A stretch of DNA of 64,000 nt, taken from contig NW_019028992.1 of assembly GCF_002105155.1 (NCBI RefSeq), forward strand, positions 372,001 through 436,000. The letters are read 5' to 3'. The stretch is from Lobosporangium transversale. Its lineage: Eukaryota; Mortierellomycota; Mortierellomycetes; Mortierellales; Mortierellaceae. Below the pieces are notes generated by a model. That model saw only the letters and a list, made by a program, of their open reading frames with translations. It made no database searches and was not told the DNA's origin. Below, piece after piece: positions 1 through 12,402 of this stretch. The translations under genes and the position numbers were made by a program. The first letter of the stretch is position 1. Each line of letters begins with the position of its first letter.

Positions 1-408
1 CACAATCCAGCTCGGGCCTTTTGATGGTCTGTAGAAGTGTGCTGCTTTTCATCTAGTCACTTAATCGTGGCCATAGAGGTCATAAACCCCTTGTCCTATT
101 TCCTATTACTCCTGCGCACTTACAGTGTCACTGGCCCAGAGAAGAAGACCGCCAATGGGCGCAAAAAGGATGCCAACGATGAGAAACACAGGCAGAACTG
201 TCTTTGGTGTCAGATTAGGCTGACAAGCTCTGAGTCGTTGCTGTTTGAATGCCGAGTCTAATCATCTCAACAATTCCAATTGCTTGAGCATCAGTAATTT
301 ACCTTCGGCGTCAATACACCAATACCCCAAATTTTTATTTTAAAACGCCACTAATTAATTATAAACGTGCTTACCAACTGGCCTTCTGCTTTTTTTCTCT
401 GTAGTCAT
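1..408 (-). CDS. CDC50: CDC50/LEM3-family flippase subunit, 5' part (runs off left edge)
   Basis: Three exons can be read on the minus strand: 408-375 (MTTEKKSRRPV plus one base), 257-124, and 28 to the window edge. All use GT-AG borders with matching phase. Exon 2 gives FKQQRLRACQPNLTPKTV followed by a hydrophobic stretch ending in PIGGLLLWAS. This is the hallmark N-terminal motif and first membrane segment of CDC50/LEM3 proteins. These are non-catalytic partners of P4-ATPase lipid flippases, needed for their exit from the ER and for phospholipid transport. Only about 65 residues lie inside the window, so the glycosylated loop and second membrane segment cannot be checked. Which paralogue it is (Cdc50, Lem3 or Crf1) cannot be decided. 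Confidence 0.85.
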
Positions 409-3395
409 TGATTGGGTTTTTTTTCTTCGACTTTTTATTTTATTTTTACTTTTTTTGTGGACTTTGAAAGAGAAATGATAATAAAAATAAAAAAAAAAAT
501 AAAAATAAAAATCAATGCTGGATGGTGTGTCAGGGGCTACGGCGATTTGCTCTTTGGAGACACAGCCTGCTGTTGGGCTATGAGAGTCACCTGAATCAAC
601 ATGGACGCACGCGACGCAGCCAGAGTAAAGAAAGACTTGGAATGGGAGAAATGTCCGAATAAACAAAGATCAGAGTTTCATTCTAAGGAAGAAAGCTCTT
701 AATTCATGAAACTAATCGGACAGAGAGTTAAGCTACTTTGGTTCGAATAAATCTTTACGAATTGAATGAATCAGCTCGTGGTGTGACAATTGACCCGTCA
801 CCTTTGTTTCCAGATTATGACATTGGATCCCAGATGTATCCCTTTCAATGCTCTATGAAAATGACATATATAACATTGATGGCTCTGTCTCATAGATATG
901 CCCACTATCTAAGATATAAACGATTTTCAAGCACTGATAAACTCCTCTATTAAAATGCCCTTTCCTCCTCCGCCACTCCCCCTCTCCTTCTTTCCTTTGT
1001 TGTCCAAGACTTGTCTGCCATGATAAACAAGTTTTGTACTATTTGAGATAGAGTGCAAGACAAGAGTCGATAATATGTAATTAGTACAAACGAGAGCACA
1101 TTCATTGTCCACGATATTTTAATTATTTAAAATTATACTGCAGATCCAATGGAGAATCGAGAAAGATCAAGAAGAAACCATACAATGAAAAGGATAGGCT
1201 GCCGCCAAATTAAACCACACTAATAGAGGAATACCTCGCGTCGCAAGCAGAGAATGCTTTAATCTCCTTTTATTGACCACACGTCATGCCCTGAAGAAGC
1301 AAGGGAGGAGACAAACTTAGGATGCACACTGTTTACCTCAAAACTTTTAGGTCATCATGATCCAATATGTGGAGGGGCTACAACTGCCCAAAGCTCTGTT
1401 CTTAATCAAGTGCCATTCGCTGTCATATTTTTCCCCAGAGCGGATTTAAAAAAAATCTATCAGACCAAAAACAATGGGAACCTGCACGAGAAACCCTCTT
1501 CTCCCCCTGGTTTTTTTTTTTTTTCTTGAATGATGAACGCAATCTTTAAACAATTGTCCACATTTTTCAGGTGAAAAAAAAAAAAAAAAAAAAAAAAGGG
1601 TAATCAACGCATGTGGGATAGAGAAATTGTTGACAAAAGATAAAAAAACCAGAAGAATGTATATATACTGTACTTTTCGGCTTAGCTCAGTTCAGCCATT
1701 TGAAATTTTGTTTGGTTATTTTTTCTTTTCTAGACTCTCCTTCCCAGATATAAAGTAAAATATATAAAATAAGATGAGGGATTCGATTAAATAAAACCCC
1801 TGGTCCTGTCCGTAACTCGTTCGTACCGCCTGAATGTTTGGACACAAATACTCAAAAGCCGTAAATAGAACAGATTTGTTTGTTCGGTACACACTTGTGA
1901 GACCTTGTCTTTTTTAAACGGAGTTGAGTATTTTCGGTTTTAGCCATTGAAGCATGCGCAGTACATTGTCTTTCCAAGATCGAAGGAGACAGGTTATTAT
2001 TGTGAACTGACGCCCTCTTTCTGACCTTTGAAATCAGAGCAAAAAAAAAAAAAAAAAAAAAAAGATATTCTTTTTTAATTTCAGGTGCGCCCCTTTTCTC
2101 AACCTTTCCCTGGTTTCGCATCGCCATTTGTCCGAGTAAATGATGATTGAATTTAAAAAAAAAAAATAGGGGCCTTCCCAGCGTTCAATGCAAAGTGCAA
2201 GTGCCTTCTGAATGTCCAAAAAAACTAGAAAAGCATAGTCGTCATAGAGCTTGCGAGAAAGATAAAGGGTGTAATAATTGCAAAGAACTCTTATCCTCAT
2301 GGCCTTTCATTTTAACAGCCTTTCCGTACCAATCGGACAAAAAAGAAAAGAATAAAAGGAAGACAGATTGGAAAGCAAAGGCAAAAGGCATACACATGCA
2401 CAACGCACCGCAACCAGGCCATTCCATGACATGTAACGATGTAATAACTAATTGTGTACAACAGGCATGCACTCACACGATCTTGAATTGAATTATTCAG
2501 ACACAAGCAAATTGTTCACCAGTAACTGAATCTAAAAAACAAGCTAAAAAATTTTTGAATGGTCGAATGGTCGAATGGTAGATGGTCCCTGACGATATTC
2601 GATATTCAATATAAAACCATCTAAACATCCTCCACATCTCCCTCCTTTTTCTTGTTTTTCTTTTTCTCTTCATTTTTTTTTTTCTTCATACCCCTTCTCT
2701 TCATCAACTTCCTTGTGTTAATGAACCTCTCATTTCCTGATTCTTCCATCTCATCCATTTAGTCATTCCCTTTTGCTCGCTTATTTTTTTCCACCAAGCA
2801 AACTGCTTAATTTTATTACCAACGTATGTTTTAAAAAGGAAAAAGATTCGTGCCTTGTGCCTTTCTTGCCCCCTACTATCACGTCAGTTCAACGCAAACA
2901 CTCTTCACACAAACTTGCAGTTGTGCTGGCTCCACTCGATCTATTGTCTCCTGCCTTCTCTTGATCATTTACAGCCCTACATACCCTTACAGGATCTTTT
3001 GCTTTGTTCTCCTTGCCTTTTTTTATCTCCGTTTGTCTGCTCCTCTCCCCTGTATCCTGCGAAATCTACAAACTTGCAAAACCTACATACTGCACCTCTT
3101 GTTCCTTACAATTGCATAGCCCTGGAGACGTTTATACCCGCCCTTTTGTGGATGAACTTTTTATCCAATCTACTAACCACTGAGATCTCTCATTTCATCT
3201 ACCTTTTTTTTTTTCTTTTCTTTTCTTTTTCTCTTTTCTTCATCTTTATCTTTCCGTTCTTCATCTTGCAAAAAAAAAAAAAAAAAAAAAAAAAAACGCC
3301 CGTATACTTTGGCTGTGATATACAACGACCCTTTTAGTGCCTAGTCATACTGCTATAAACAAGTACACAAGCACACATTTTGTGCCGTAGACATT
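409..3395. other. Intergenic region, no gene seen
   Basis: No spliced or unspliced reading frame looks like protein. The stretch separates the start of the CDC50-like gene from VTC4 and is probably shared promoter and 5' leader DNA. It has long A or T runs near 1578, 2041 and 3270. Pyrimidine-rich DNA at about 2640-3260 lies ahead of VTC4. Confidence 0.6.
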
Positions 3396-6300
3396 ATGAA
3401 GTTTGGACAGCACCTGAGAGAGTCCATTCAACCAGAATGGTCCTTCAACTATGTCAACTATGATGAACTAAAAGAAGTTCTTAGGTCACGCACCGCGGCA
3501 CAGATCTGGAACGAGACCGATGAGGGTTACTTTGTCGAACTGCTTGAACGTGAGTTGGAGAAGGTTTATAGCTTTCAAAACGTTAAGATTGGCGAAGTCC
3601 ATCGCAAACTCAAGTACTATGGTATTCAGGCACAGGACTTCAAGAAGAATGGGGCCGAGGAAGAAACCTGGCGTGCACTCGAGATCGAGCTCTTTCGACT
3701 TGTGGCCGAGATTGACGTGCTAGCAAAGTACACTCGCCTCAACTACACTGGATTCCTCAAGATTGTGAAGAAGCACGATGTAAGCACAGTCATTGACTAC
3801 AATACTCCATTCATTCATATTTACACGCCCATGAACTGTTTGACATATGCTGCATACGGGGCATCTCTTGCCTCATGTCTGCAAGTGTAAATATCTCCTC
3901 TTTTTTTCTTTTTTTATCGACCTTGTATAACTTTGCCTTTGCTGTTTTTCAGCTTACAAACAAAAACAAAAGACATCCCTCTATCGTCTGCACCTCACTT
4001 GCTTTCTACTTTCATTTCAAGCCTGTTGTCTGGTGCATCTGAAAATCAATTACCTGGGCTCTTTCTTTTCTTTTTTTTTTTTTTTTTTTGTTTTTTTATC
4101 TTAATCCACACGACCAAAAAAACCAGCCTAATCTTTCCGTCTTTCTGTATGGCCTGTTGAGAGCAGAAAGGCATTCACAACAAACACAACAATTCAACAC
4201 ACAGAAACAACTCTAGGCTATTCCTTCGCCCATTCCCTTTTCATCCCTAAACAAAAAAAAAAAAAAATGCATTGCCACTAATAATTGTAATACATATTGT
4301 ACGCCACCTGCACAATTACTGAAATGTTGGCGGAACCTGACTTCAAATAACTGCAGTTTCGCAGTTCATTGCCATCTTTATAAGATGAAAAGTACCACAA
4401 TTAAACCGGGCAACCTTAAAATTAAAAAGATCAGGTCCAAAGTCCCAGTCCTTCTATTCTTATACATTATCATATAAACACACACATTCTCTCTCACACA
4501 GTATTTCACTGACATTATCGCACATTTGAAATTGATGTCACTTAGAAACAAACACAATGGAGGCTCAAGTCCATCTTCCATGTTCGTCTCAACGCGAAGC
4601 CATTCCACAAGGAGAACTACGATGCAATCATCGTACGTCTCTCCTCCATCTACCACATTGTTATTGCTAGAGGACAAAAGAACAAAGGAGATGAACAATT
4701 TGCTAACTGGGGCTCAAGTGCATTTGTACGTGACACAACCAAGTACTGGGTCCACCCCGACAACATTACTGAGGTCAAATTGATTATTATGAAGCATCTT
4801 CCTGTCTTGGTCTTCAACACCAAGAAAGAGTATGAGGAGAATGATTCAGCCATCTCTTCCGTCTACGTCGACAACGAAGAATTTGAGTGCTATCAGGGCC
4901 GTCTTGAGAAGAGCGACATGGCGCAGGCTATCCGTATTCGGTACGTTGTGATGCGGTCATAGTAACAGCATAGTGTCGGAAATACTTGTTTTATTTTTAA
5001 ATGGACTCTAACGCCGAATATATTTTTTTTTTAAATTTTAATTTTATTTTTATTTTTACAGCTGGTATGGTCCTACGCCTACAGAAAATGGCCAATGTTT
5101 CTTGGAGAGAAAGGTTCACCGTGAAAAGTGGACAGGAGAGCAGAGTGTCAAGGAACGATTCCCAATCAAGACAAAATACATCAACCCGTACTTGGCAGGC
5201 GAATATACAATGGATGTCAAGTTTGCAAAGCTTCGTGCTCGTGGCCAAAAAACGGTCAAAGATGTTGAATTGATGCAGAAGCTCGCCAATGAGGTCCAAA
5301 ACAGCATTGTCACCAAAAAGATGCGCCCCACTATTCGTGCCTTCTACCGCCGTACCGCCTTCCAACTTCAGAACGATGCTCGTGTGCGCATTTCTCTTGA
5401 TACAGAGCTGGCTCTGATCCGTGAGGATGACTTTGGTGGTCGGAAGCGTGCTGGCGACAACTGGAAGCGTGAGGACATTGGTATTGACTGGCCCTTCAAG
5501 CAATTGCCCTCCGAGGATATCACGCGCTTCCCTTATGCAGTTTTGGAGGTCAAACTTCAAACACACCATGGACAGGAGCCACCAGCTTGGATTGTAGAAC
5601 TAATCAACTCTCACTTGGTGGAGTCTTGCCCTCGTTTCTCAAAGTATATCCATGGTGTTGCCACATTGCTTGAGGACAAAATCCAGATCCTGCCTTTCTG
5701 GCTGCCTCAGATGGACCAAGATATTCGTAAGCCTCCCAATACGGACTTTGGTCTGTCCTCTTTCCTCCCAAGAGCATGGCCTGTTGGTACACCTCAGGTC
5801 GGCCTTCGGCCCGATATGCTGATTCCTCCAACGATCCCCACACGTCCAAGGATCGCAGGAGGAGATTCCGTAGTAGTGGTGGAGGGCTCTACTAATAGCC
5901 TAAAGTCATTGTCAGAATATGAGCCAAAGATGCCAAAGACTATTGATAAGGCCACCTACCAGCAAAAGATGCTCGAGAAGAATGCAGCAGGGCGCAGACC
6001 AGGTACCAGCAGCGAAATCAGCACCTACAGGCAACCAGCGCCTTCGCCGTCTAAATCCAGCGCAGTCGTAGCTCACCCCTTGGTTGACAATGGCCCTGTG
6101 CCTCAAAGACCTCAATTGGCACCTCCAGCGCGACCATGGATTGATGGAATCAACAACCGCGATTCACGGGCATCACTTGGATCCGAGTACTCTATCCCAC
6201 AACCCATGACTGAGAAAGGACCCGCAGGTAATAATGGAGGCAATAACAATAACGATGGTGGGCTGTTGCGCAAGAAATCGACTATTCGGCGTAAGCGTTT

Positions 6301-6897
6301 TGGATTCCGAGAAAAGAGACCTGGCTCGATCAAGCGTGTCACTGAGCCTGTTAGGATGGAGCCTAAAGTGTTCTTTGCTAACGAACGCACGTTCCTCAAC
6401 TGGCTTCAATTTTCCGTCTTGTTGGGTTCTGTAAGTTGCTCAATGCCTTTAAAAAAAATGCTCAAATCATCCAATTTAAGCTCGTACATGATCGGAAGCA
6501 ATCTAACACTTATTTTTTAACAACCCTTCCTTAGATTGCCTTGACATTGCTCAACTTTGGTAATTCGGTAACACGAGTATCCGGAGCAGTGTTGACAGTC
6601 ATCACACTTCTTGCTATGATTTATGCTCTGGGTATTTTCCATGTGCGTCTGTCCAACATTTTATCAACAAAAGCCAACCGTCAATTCCACGATCGTGTTG
6701 GACCTACTATCCTTTGCATCTTTTTGTTCGGTGCCTACTTCCTCAACTTTTACAGTACGTATCTAATCTTATTTGCACATAATATATCATGACAAAAGTT
6801 TGTTAACAAAGAACAACTGACTGATGTTTTTTTTTTTTTTTCCTCACTTATAGCCAAGTTTATTCAAGTTCAAGCTACACCTGGCAACCAAGCATAG
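3396..6897 (+). CDS. VTC4: VTC4, polyphosphate polymerase subunit of the vacuolar transporter chaperone complex
   Basis: Five exons: 3396-3779, 4546-4940, 5062-6430, 6535-6754 and 6854-6897, giving 803 residues. The start is the MKFGQHL of an SPX domain (about 1-165), which senses inositol pyrophosphates. The catalytic tunnel domain follows, with RIRWYGPT at 258-265, [10 protein letters not shown] and VKERFPIK. These hold basic residues that, from knowledge of yeast Vtc4, bind ATP and polyphosphate; LEVKLQ and RFSKYIHG supply the later Glu and Lys. A Ser/Pro/Asn-rich linker leads to three C-terminal membrane segments ([11 protein letters not shown] onward). The protein makes polyphosphate from ATP and moves it into the vacuole. 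Yeast Vtc4 is about 720 residues; the extra length is in the linker. The catalytic residues identify VTC4 rather than VTC2/3. Intron 1 (766 nt) is unusually long for this window. Confidence 0.96.
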
Positions 6898-7112
6898 AAG
6901 ACAAAAGAGGAAAGAGAGGAAAGGACGGGGCACGGCCTGTACGCTCAATTTTCTATTTGTTATTGTCATTTTTTTCTTTGATTTACAGCATAAATAGTCA
7001 TAATGTTTCTTTGGAATTAAAAAAAAAAAAAAAAAAAAAAATGCTAGAGTATTTAAGGGTTATAGATTTCCATGCCTTACTTTTTTTCAGTGAACACACA
7101 AACTTTTTTACA

Positions 7113-7137
7113 CTCTCTCTTCCCTTCTCTTCTTTCT
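7113..7137 (+). promoter_or_regulatory. Pyrimidine tract just upstream of eS17 start
   Basis: An almost pure C/T stretch lies about 40-65 bases before the eS17 start codon. Such tracts are common at or near transcription starts of ribosomal protein genes, so this may mark the start region. The role is inferred from position only. Confidence 0.35.
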
Positions 7138-7178
7138 ACTCACGTTCATCGTTCATCATAACCATAACCATATAGACA

Positions 7179-8221
7179 ATGGCAAGTCATCTAGAGATGT
7201 CACGCACGTGACGGATCTTTATGAGACAGCAGTTTATCTTTACAAACTGAGGAAGGATGCCTTTGGATACAACAATGAGCAACAAACCATCCATCTATCT
7301 ATCTATCCATCGATATTGAAATCTTTGATTTTTTTTTTTTTTTTTACTATTGCTATTATTATATGTTATTATAATTTCTATTTACCCTTTGTGGTTTGAT
7401 CTCGTTGATTCAACCTTCAATGCCACCAATTCTGTTGCTTTTTTTTTTTTTTAATGGTTGACATTCCTGGCCTCCTGGCTACAGAAATTTCAATGAAAAA
7501 AATGGAAATCAGGCTATTAAACCAAAGCCAACGTTGAAAGAGAAGCCAAATGGATTAAACGGTTTTATCGATGGAATGACTATGGACTACATGACATTAA
7601 AACAAATAATAATAATATGGACACGATGAATCAACAAAAAAAAAAGAAAGAATCCTTCCTCAGCTCGGAAACTGAAGGAAACAAGAAAACAAAAGTAGAG
7701 TAAAAATATTCTAAAACGTCGATATCATTGTTTCTCCTTGAAATTCCTTCTACACCCCCAAATCCTCCTTCCAAAAAAAAAAAAAAAAAAAAAAAAAACA
7801 GGGTCGCGTTCGTACAAAGACTGTCAAGAGAGCCTCCAAGGTTCTGATCGAGAAGTACTACCCTCGCTTGACGTTGGATTTCCAGACCAACAAGAAGATT
7901 GCCTCTGAGGTGGCCATCATCCCCTCAAAGCGTCTCCGCAATAAGATTGCTGGTTTCACTACCCACTTGATGAAGCGTATCCAGCGTGGTCCTGTCCGTG
8001 GTATCTCCTTCAAGCTTCAGGAGGAAGAAAGAGAACGTAAGGATAATTACATCCCCGAGTTCTCGGCCTTGGATACCTCTGCTATCGAGATCGATACCGA
8101 GACCCAGAACTTGCTCAAGTCCTTGAACTTTGAAGAATTAGCTGGTGTCACTGCCGTTGAAATCAAACAGGCCCCCGTCGAGACTCGCAAGCCCCGTGGA
8201 CCCCGTCCAGATCGTACTTGA
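7179..8221 (+). CDS. RPS17: 40S ribosomal protein eS17 (RPS17)
   Basis: Exon 2 (7802-8221) encodes [20 protein letters not shown] and the rest of eS17, including [20 protein letters not shown], for 140 residues in total. eS17 proteins start MGRVRTKT, so only the initiator Met is missing from exon 2. The best source is the ATG at 7179-7181, directly followed by GCAAGT. That would be a strong GC-AG intron donor, giving a coding first exon of three bases and a 620 nt intron. No ATG followed by a convincing GT donor was found in the 7182-7800 interval. The protein sits in the 40S head region and is needed for small-subunit assembly. The gene converges on the glycyl-tRNA synthetase gene, with about 155 bp between stop codons. 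Confidence 0.93.
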
Positions 8222-8376
8222 AGAAAGAAAAAAAAGAATAAAAGACCTTTTTAGGAACAAGATTTGTTTTTTTTTCTTTTTCTTTATTTTTTAATGTTCA
8301 ACTTTGAAATGCTGTTTCTAAGTCTACTCTGTGAGTTTTTTTTTTTTTTTTTTGTATTATATTGCACTATTTTTTT

Positions 8377-11108
8377 TTACTCGTTCACCTCTTGCGACTC
8401 AAAGGCAGGGTACTTGGCAGAGACCTCTGACCAAGTAATCTTGCCTTCGCACAACTCTTTGACGAGATCTACAATGACCTCAATCTTTTCACGGATTTGC
8501 TTAGTCGAATCGCGCTCACGGAGGGTAACTGTGTTGTCTTGAGCTGACTGGAAATCGACTGTGATGCCAAAGGGTGTGCCAAGCTCGTCGTTACGAGCAT
8601 AGCGACGACCAATTGATGCACCAGAGTCATCAATCTTACTAGAGATGCCGCTGCGGCGGAGCTGCGCAGAGACCTTTTGCAGTACTGGCACAAAGACATC
8701 GTTCGTTGACAAAGGAACAAGCAAACACTTGGTTGGTGCTACCACTGGAGGGAACGACAACACGCCACGCGCCTCTCCTTCTGGACGAATCCAATAAACG
8801 TGTTCCATCAAGCAATACAAGATACGGCCAATACCGAATGAAGGCTCAATGACGTTGGGGGTGAATTCGCGGACTGTATTGCACCATAAAAGAAAGTGAG
8901 GGTATCAGAAAATGAAATTAACAAATCAAGCTGTCCTGCTTTCCGATTTTTTTTTTTTAGCACAACTAATAACCCATGTTTCCTTACTGTGAGTAGTGAT
9001 AGAAACCTTTTCAAAACTGGAGATAAGGTCCTTGGTGATATCAAAAGATGTATTGTTGACATTAACTGAGAAGGTACCATCGCTATCGTGCTTCTTCTTG
9101 AGTTCTTCCAAAGTGCATTCGTCCAATGAAGCCAAGTATTCCTCAACAGCCTTAGCATCTTTCTTAAAACGAGGGCCAAAGACCTTCTTATTGATCTCCA
9201 GTTGCAGCTTCTCCTCTACAAGAGGCTCAGGCAGACGCTCACGGACAACCAGCTTCTCGCCAGTCTTGTTTGAGTGAACAGTCAGATCATAGGCTGAGCG
9301 GTCAGCACAACCCACACATTCCTTCCAGCCATACGATGTGTGGATCTCTGCATCCCAACAGTCGCAGGCGTAGTGAGCCATCTCGTTCTTCATATGCTGG
9401 CGGAAACGAATACGATCGGGATTGATACCGATCTTAGTCAGGAACAGGTGAATGCGAACCAAGAAATAACCCAATGTCTGGTTGTCGATTATTTTCTTCT
9501 CCACTGCCTCGCCTACAGATATCTCCAGAAGCTCGGTCTTGCCCTGGAGCTGAACAGATGCGGGAAGAATCCTCAACTTGTAATCCGCAACCTCGTGGAA
9601 ACGAGCGTGGTCTTTCTTTGTGGGATCAACATAGTGCTCAATCTCTGCCATCGTGAATTCTCTGTTTTATGTTTGAAGATATAAAAAGGAAAAAAGAAAA
9701 AAAAAAAATACGTGTTCGAGATTAAAATGCTTCCAAATAGATAGAGTTAAAAAACGAAATACAAAAACTATCCTCTCTTTACCTAACACGCAAGAGACCT
9801 TCGCGAGGGGAGATCTCATTACGGAATGAACGACCGATTTGAGCAGAAGCAAAGGGCATGCGATCGTTGTTGAATTCGAGAAGTCTCTTAAAGTTCAAGA
9901 ACTGTCCTTGAGCAGTCTCAGGGCGCAAGAAGCCGGGGAATTGGCCAGTGGGTCCAATGCTGCTGGCGAACATGAGGTTGAAGACAACAGGCTCAGAAAG
10001 GTCGTTACCGGTTTCAGGTGATTTGATCTGATGTGTGCGCATGAGTTCACCGAGTTCTGGACCAGAATAGTTGTCGATCTATTATTGAGCCACATCCCCG
10101 TTGAGCAACATCGTTTAAATGATAGAAATAAATGATAGAAATAAATGACAATGTAGGTTGAGATATAAAAAGCAGATGAGTGGCACAGCAATGCGACAAA
10201 CGGAAATCTTTTTAAGGTTACATAAGCCAAATCGCCTTATCTGCCTTATCAATTGAGATCCTTTTCCAAAATAAACTCACCTGAGCAAGGATCTCCTTGT
10301 AGGTCTGGACTGTGGAATCTTCAAGACGGACAGCCGTGACTTTGGCAGCCTTCTTTTTCTTCTTTTCATCCTTATCAGCCTTAGTCTCAACAGGAGCATT
10401 GCGAGCAATCTTATCACCATCCAGACGGGCTTCAAGGACGTTTTCGACCAAGTGATCAGCACGGAAAATCTCGCCTGTCTTGAGATCTTTACACATCCAG
10501 TCCGAGAAACGATCTACGTGACCTGAAGTCTTAAGAACCTCTGCTGGTGTCATGATCGAACAATCAACCTCAAGCATGTCTTCCTCAAGCACAAAGTGCT
10601 TGCGCCAGATCTCGAGCACATTCGCCTGAAGAGCACAACCTGGAGGACCATAGTCGTAAAGACCAGCAACGCCTATAAAGCAAAGAAAAGAAAAAGGGAA
10701 TCCAAAACCAATAATAAATAACCGTTGTTGTATTCCTCTTTTCTTTCTCTCCCTTGGCTGAAAATGATGCCCCTGAATCATCAATCTCTGGGTTCTTCAA
10801 GAAAAAAAAAAAAAGAAAAGAAAAGAAAACTGATATAAAAACATGCGCCTTTCCAACTATTGTCGCTAGCTACTGATCCTCTTTTAATGTGAAATACAGA
10901 TTTTTTTTTTCCCTCTCAGGGTTTCTAAAGCATGCGCCGAACAGCATTGAACGCCTTTCTATATTTATATCCTGAGGCTTGACATGTGTAGTGTAAATGA
11001 TTTTTAGAATGCTTTACCTCCATAAACTGAGAAGGCTGGGGCGTAGAAGAAGCGTTTTCCGAGCAACTGCTCAAGAGCAGCTCTGTTGAATGTAGGTTCA
11101 GTAGACAT
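8377..11108 (-). CDS. GRS1: Glycyl-tRNA synthetase
   Basis: Five exons: 11108-11018, 10672-10281, 10078-9783, 9661-8988 and 8873-8377. All phases agree, for 649 residues, close to yeast Grs1 (667). The class II synthetase core is clear: [29 protein letters not shown], and motif 2 with [18 protein letters not shown] and [21 protein letters not shown]. Motif 3 is [16 protein letters not shown], and a C-terminal anticodon-binding domain contains [12 protein letters not shown] and [20 protein letters not shown] Lys-rich insert with [11 protein letters not shown] lies near residue 130. The enzyme charges tRNA-Gly. In most fungi one gene serves both cytosol and mitochondria; no clear mitochondrial presequence precedes the chosen start [12 protein letters not shown], so a longer form from an upstream start is possible but not seen. 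Confidence 0.97.
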
Positions 11109-11269
11109 GATGGAGTTGAAATGAAGAGGAATGGAGATAAAATTTAGGATGAAAGAAGAGACATTGTCAACGATTGTCAACGTTGACTCGTCAATGGCTC
11201 ATTCAGTGCAAACATTCTAAAGCCACCAGAATGACTCACGTGTAGCAAACAATTAAAATGAAACCTTTT

Positions 11270-12150
11270 TTAGTCATGAGTTTGGTCAGAGTATGCTGCT
11301 AGATCGTATGCATTTGTGTCCATATTAGTATGAGCGCTGCCGTCGTTACTGGTACTGGCATAACCATGTCTACCCATTAGCCCACGCTCTGGCATACCTC
11401 TGGTTCTGATAAAAGTAGATGATGTGGAAGCAATGCTCTCTTCGTATCCTGGTGGTTGATAATGCTGCTGCTGCTGTAAAATAGTCAGACGTCGTGGCAC
11501 AAGAAGTCATACTGAACTGCCTCAAATGACCGCCTATCGAACTCCGCAAGGTTTGCACCATCAACTAAAGTGCTCATGAATGAGTGATGATAACTTGGTG
11601 GATGTGTCTCGTCTGTAATCAAAGTGTCTTCTGGGTATACTGGCAGTCCGCTGTCATTCCTCCTGTTACTTGCTGATCCATCCTCTACTTATCACATTAG
11701 TATTGATATCTTGCTTAGCAATGTCATGCTCTAAAATATTTGGTGTTCGCTTATTTGGGGCTATCCCTTGTAGATACACCAATACACGCAAAGTATGCTT
11801 CACTTGGATCCCAATCTGAGATATCACCCCTGTATTATGGCAGAATCTCTTCGGTAGACTTGAGCATTGGTCTCTGACTTGAATCTCATTAGTTTCTTTA
11901 TACCACTGAGCGAATGGTGCTTCAGGTGTCTTGAATATCAGTCACTGGCGTCGCTGTGTCATACCCTGCTGTTTCAGAGAGGAAAACCCAGAACACGGAT
12001 TCCCATATCTCAATTACAACATCCTTTAATGACGTCTTATGTCCATTCAAGCATAGATGGATCATCAAGGGTATAGTTCCCCCATGTGGAAAGACAAGGC
12101 AAGGCAAGGTCAACCTTCCTGTTATTCTAGGCGTCCGTTTCAAGGCTAGT
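11270..12150 (-). pseudogene. Arrestin-like (ART/alpha-arrestin) gene fragment, frame-broken
   Basis: Successive minus-strand fragments in different frames look like the second half of an alpha-arrestin. The first (to about 11922) holds PHGGTIPLMIHLCLNGHKTS and DVVIEIWES. The next, about 11950-11700, holds FAQWYKETNE and GVISQIGIQVKHTLRVLVYL. Then GLPVYPEDTLITDETHPPSY and QPPGYEESIA bring two PPxY motifs near the C terminus. In this family PPxY motifs recruit Rsp5/Nedd4 ubiquitin ligases to membrane cargo. At least two frame changes have no convincing splice sites around them, and no N-terminal arrestin domain is found. The fragment begins about 250 bp after the end of the Fanzor remnant. I read it as a decayed half-gene; an intron-rich but live gene is less likely. 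Confidence 0.5.
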
Positions 12151-12402
12151 TGTTAAAGACCTCCCCTCAAATATTCATTACTCAGAGGTGGCGCAGTGTG
12201 TTTTAACAGGATGACTGGCTTTGTGATATGTGGTAATTGACGCTGACGGCTGGACATGTGAAAGCGGGCGGGAAGCTATTAATACTGCCATTGCTGCTGT
12301 TGCTGTTGATGTTATTAGGGAGCATAAATAGTAATGGGGACTTGTGGGTTCCTGGAGCAAGGATCAGAGGCTCGTTAGAACGGTTAGAGTTTTCATCGCC
12401 TA

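Noticed and set aside
2147-2491. 114-codon plus-strand frame
   Set aside because: Composition is not protein-like, there is no family motif, and the overlapping frames on the other strand are equally open.
4997-5569. 190-codon minus-strand frame inside VTC4
   Set aside because: A shadow of the VTC4 catalytic exon, which has clear family motifs.
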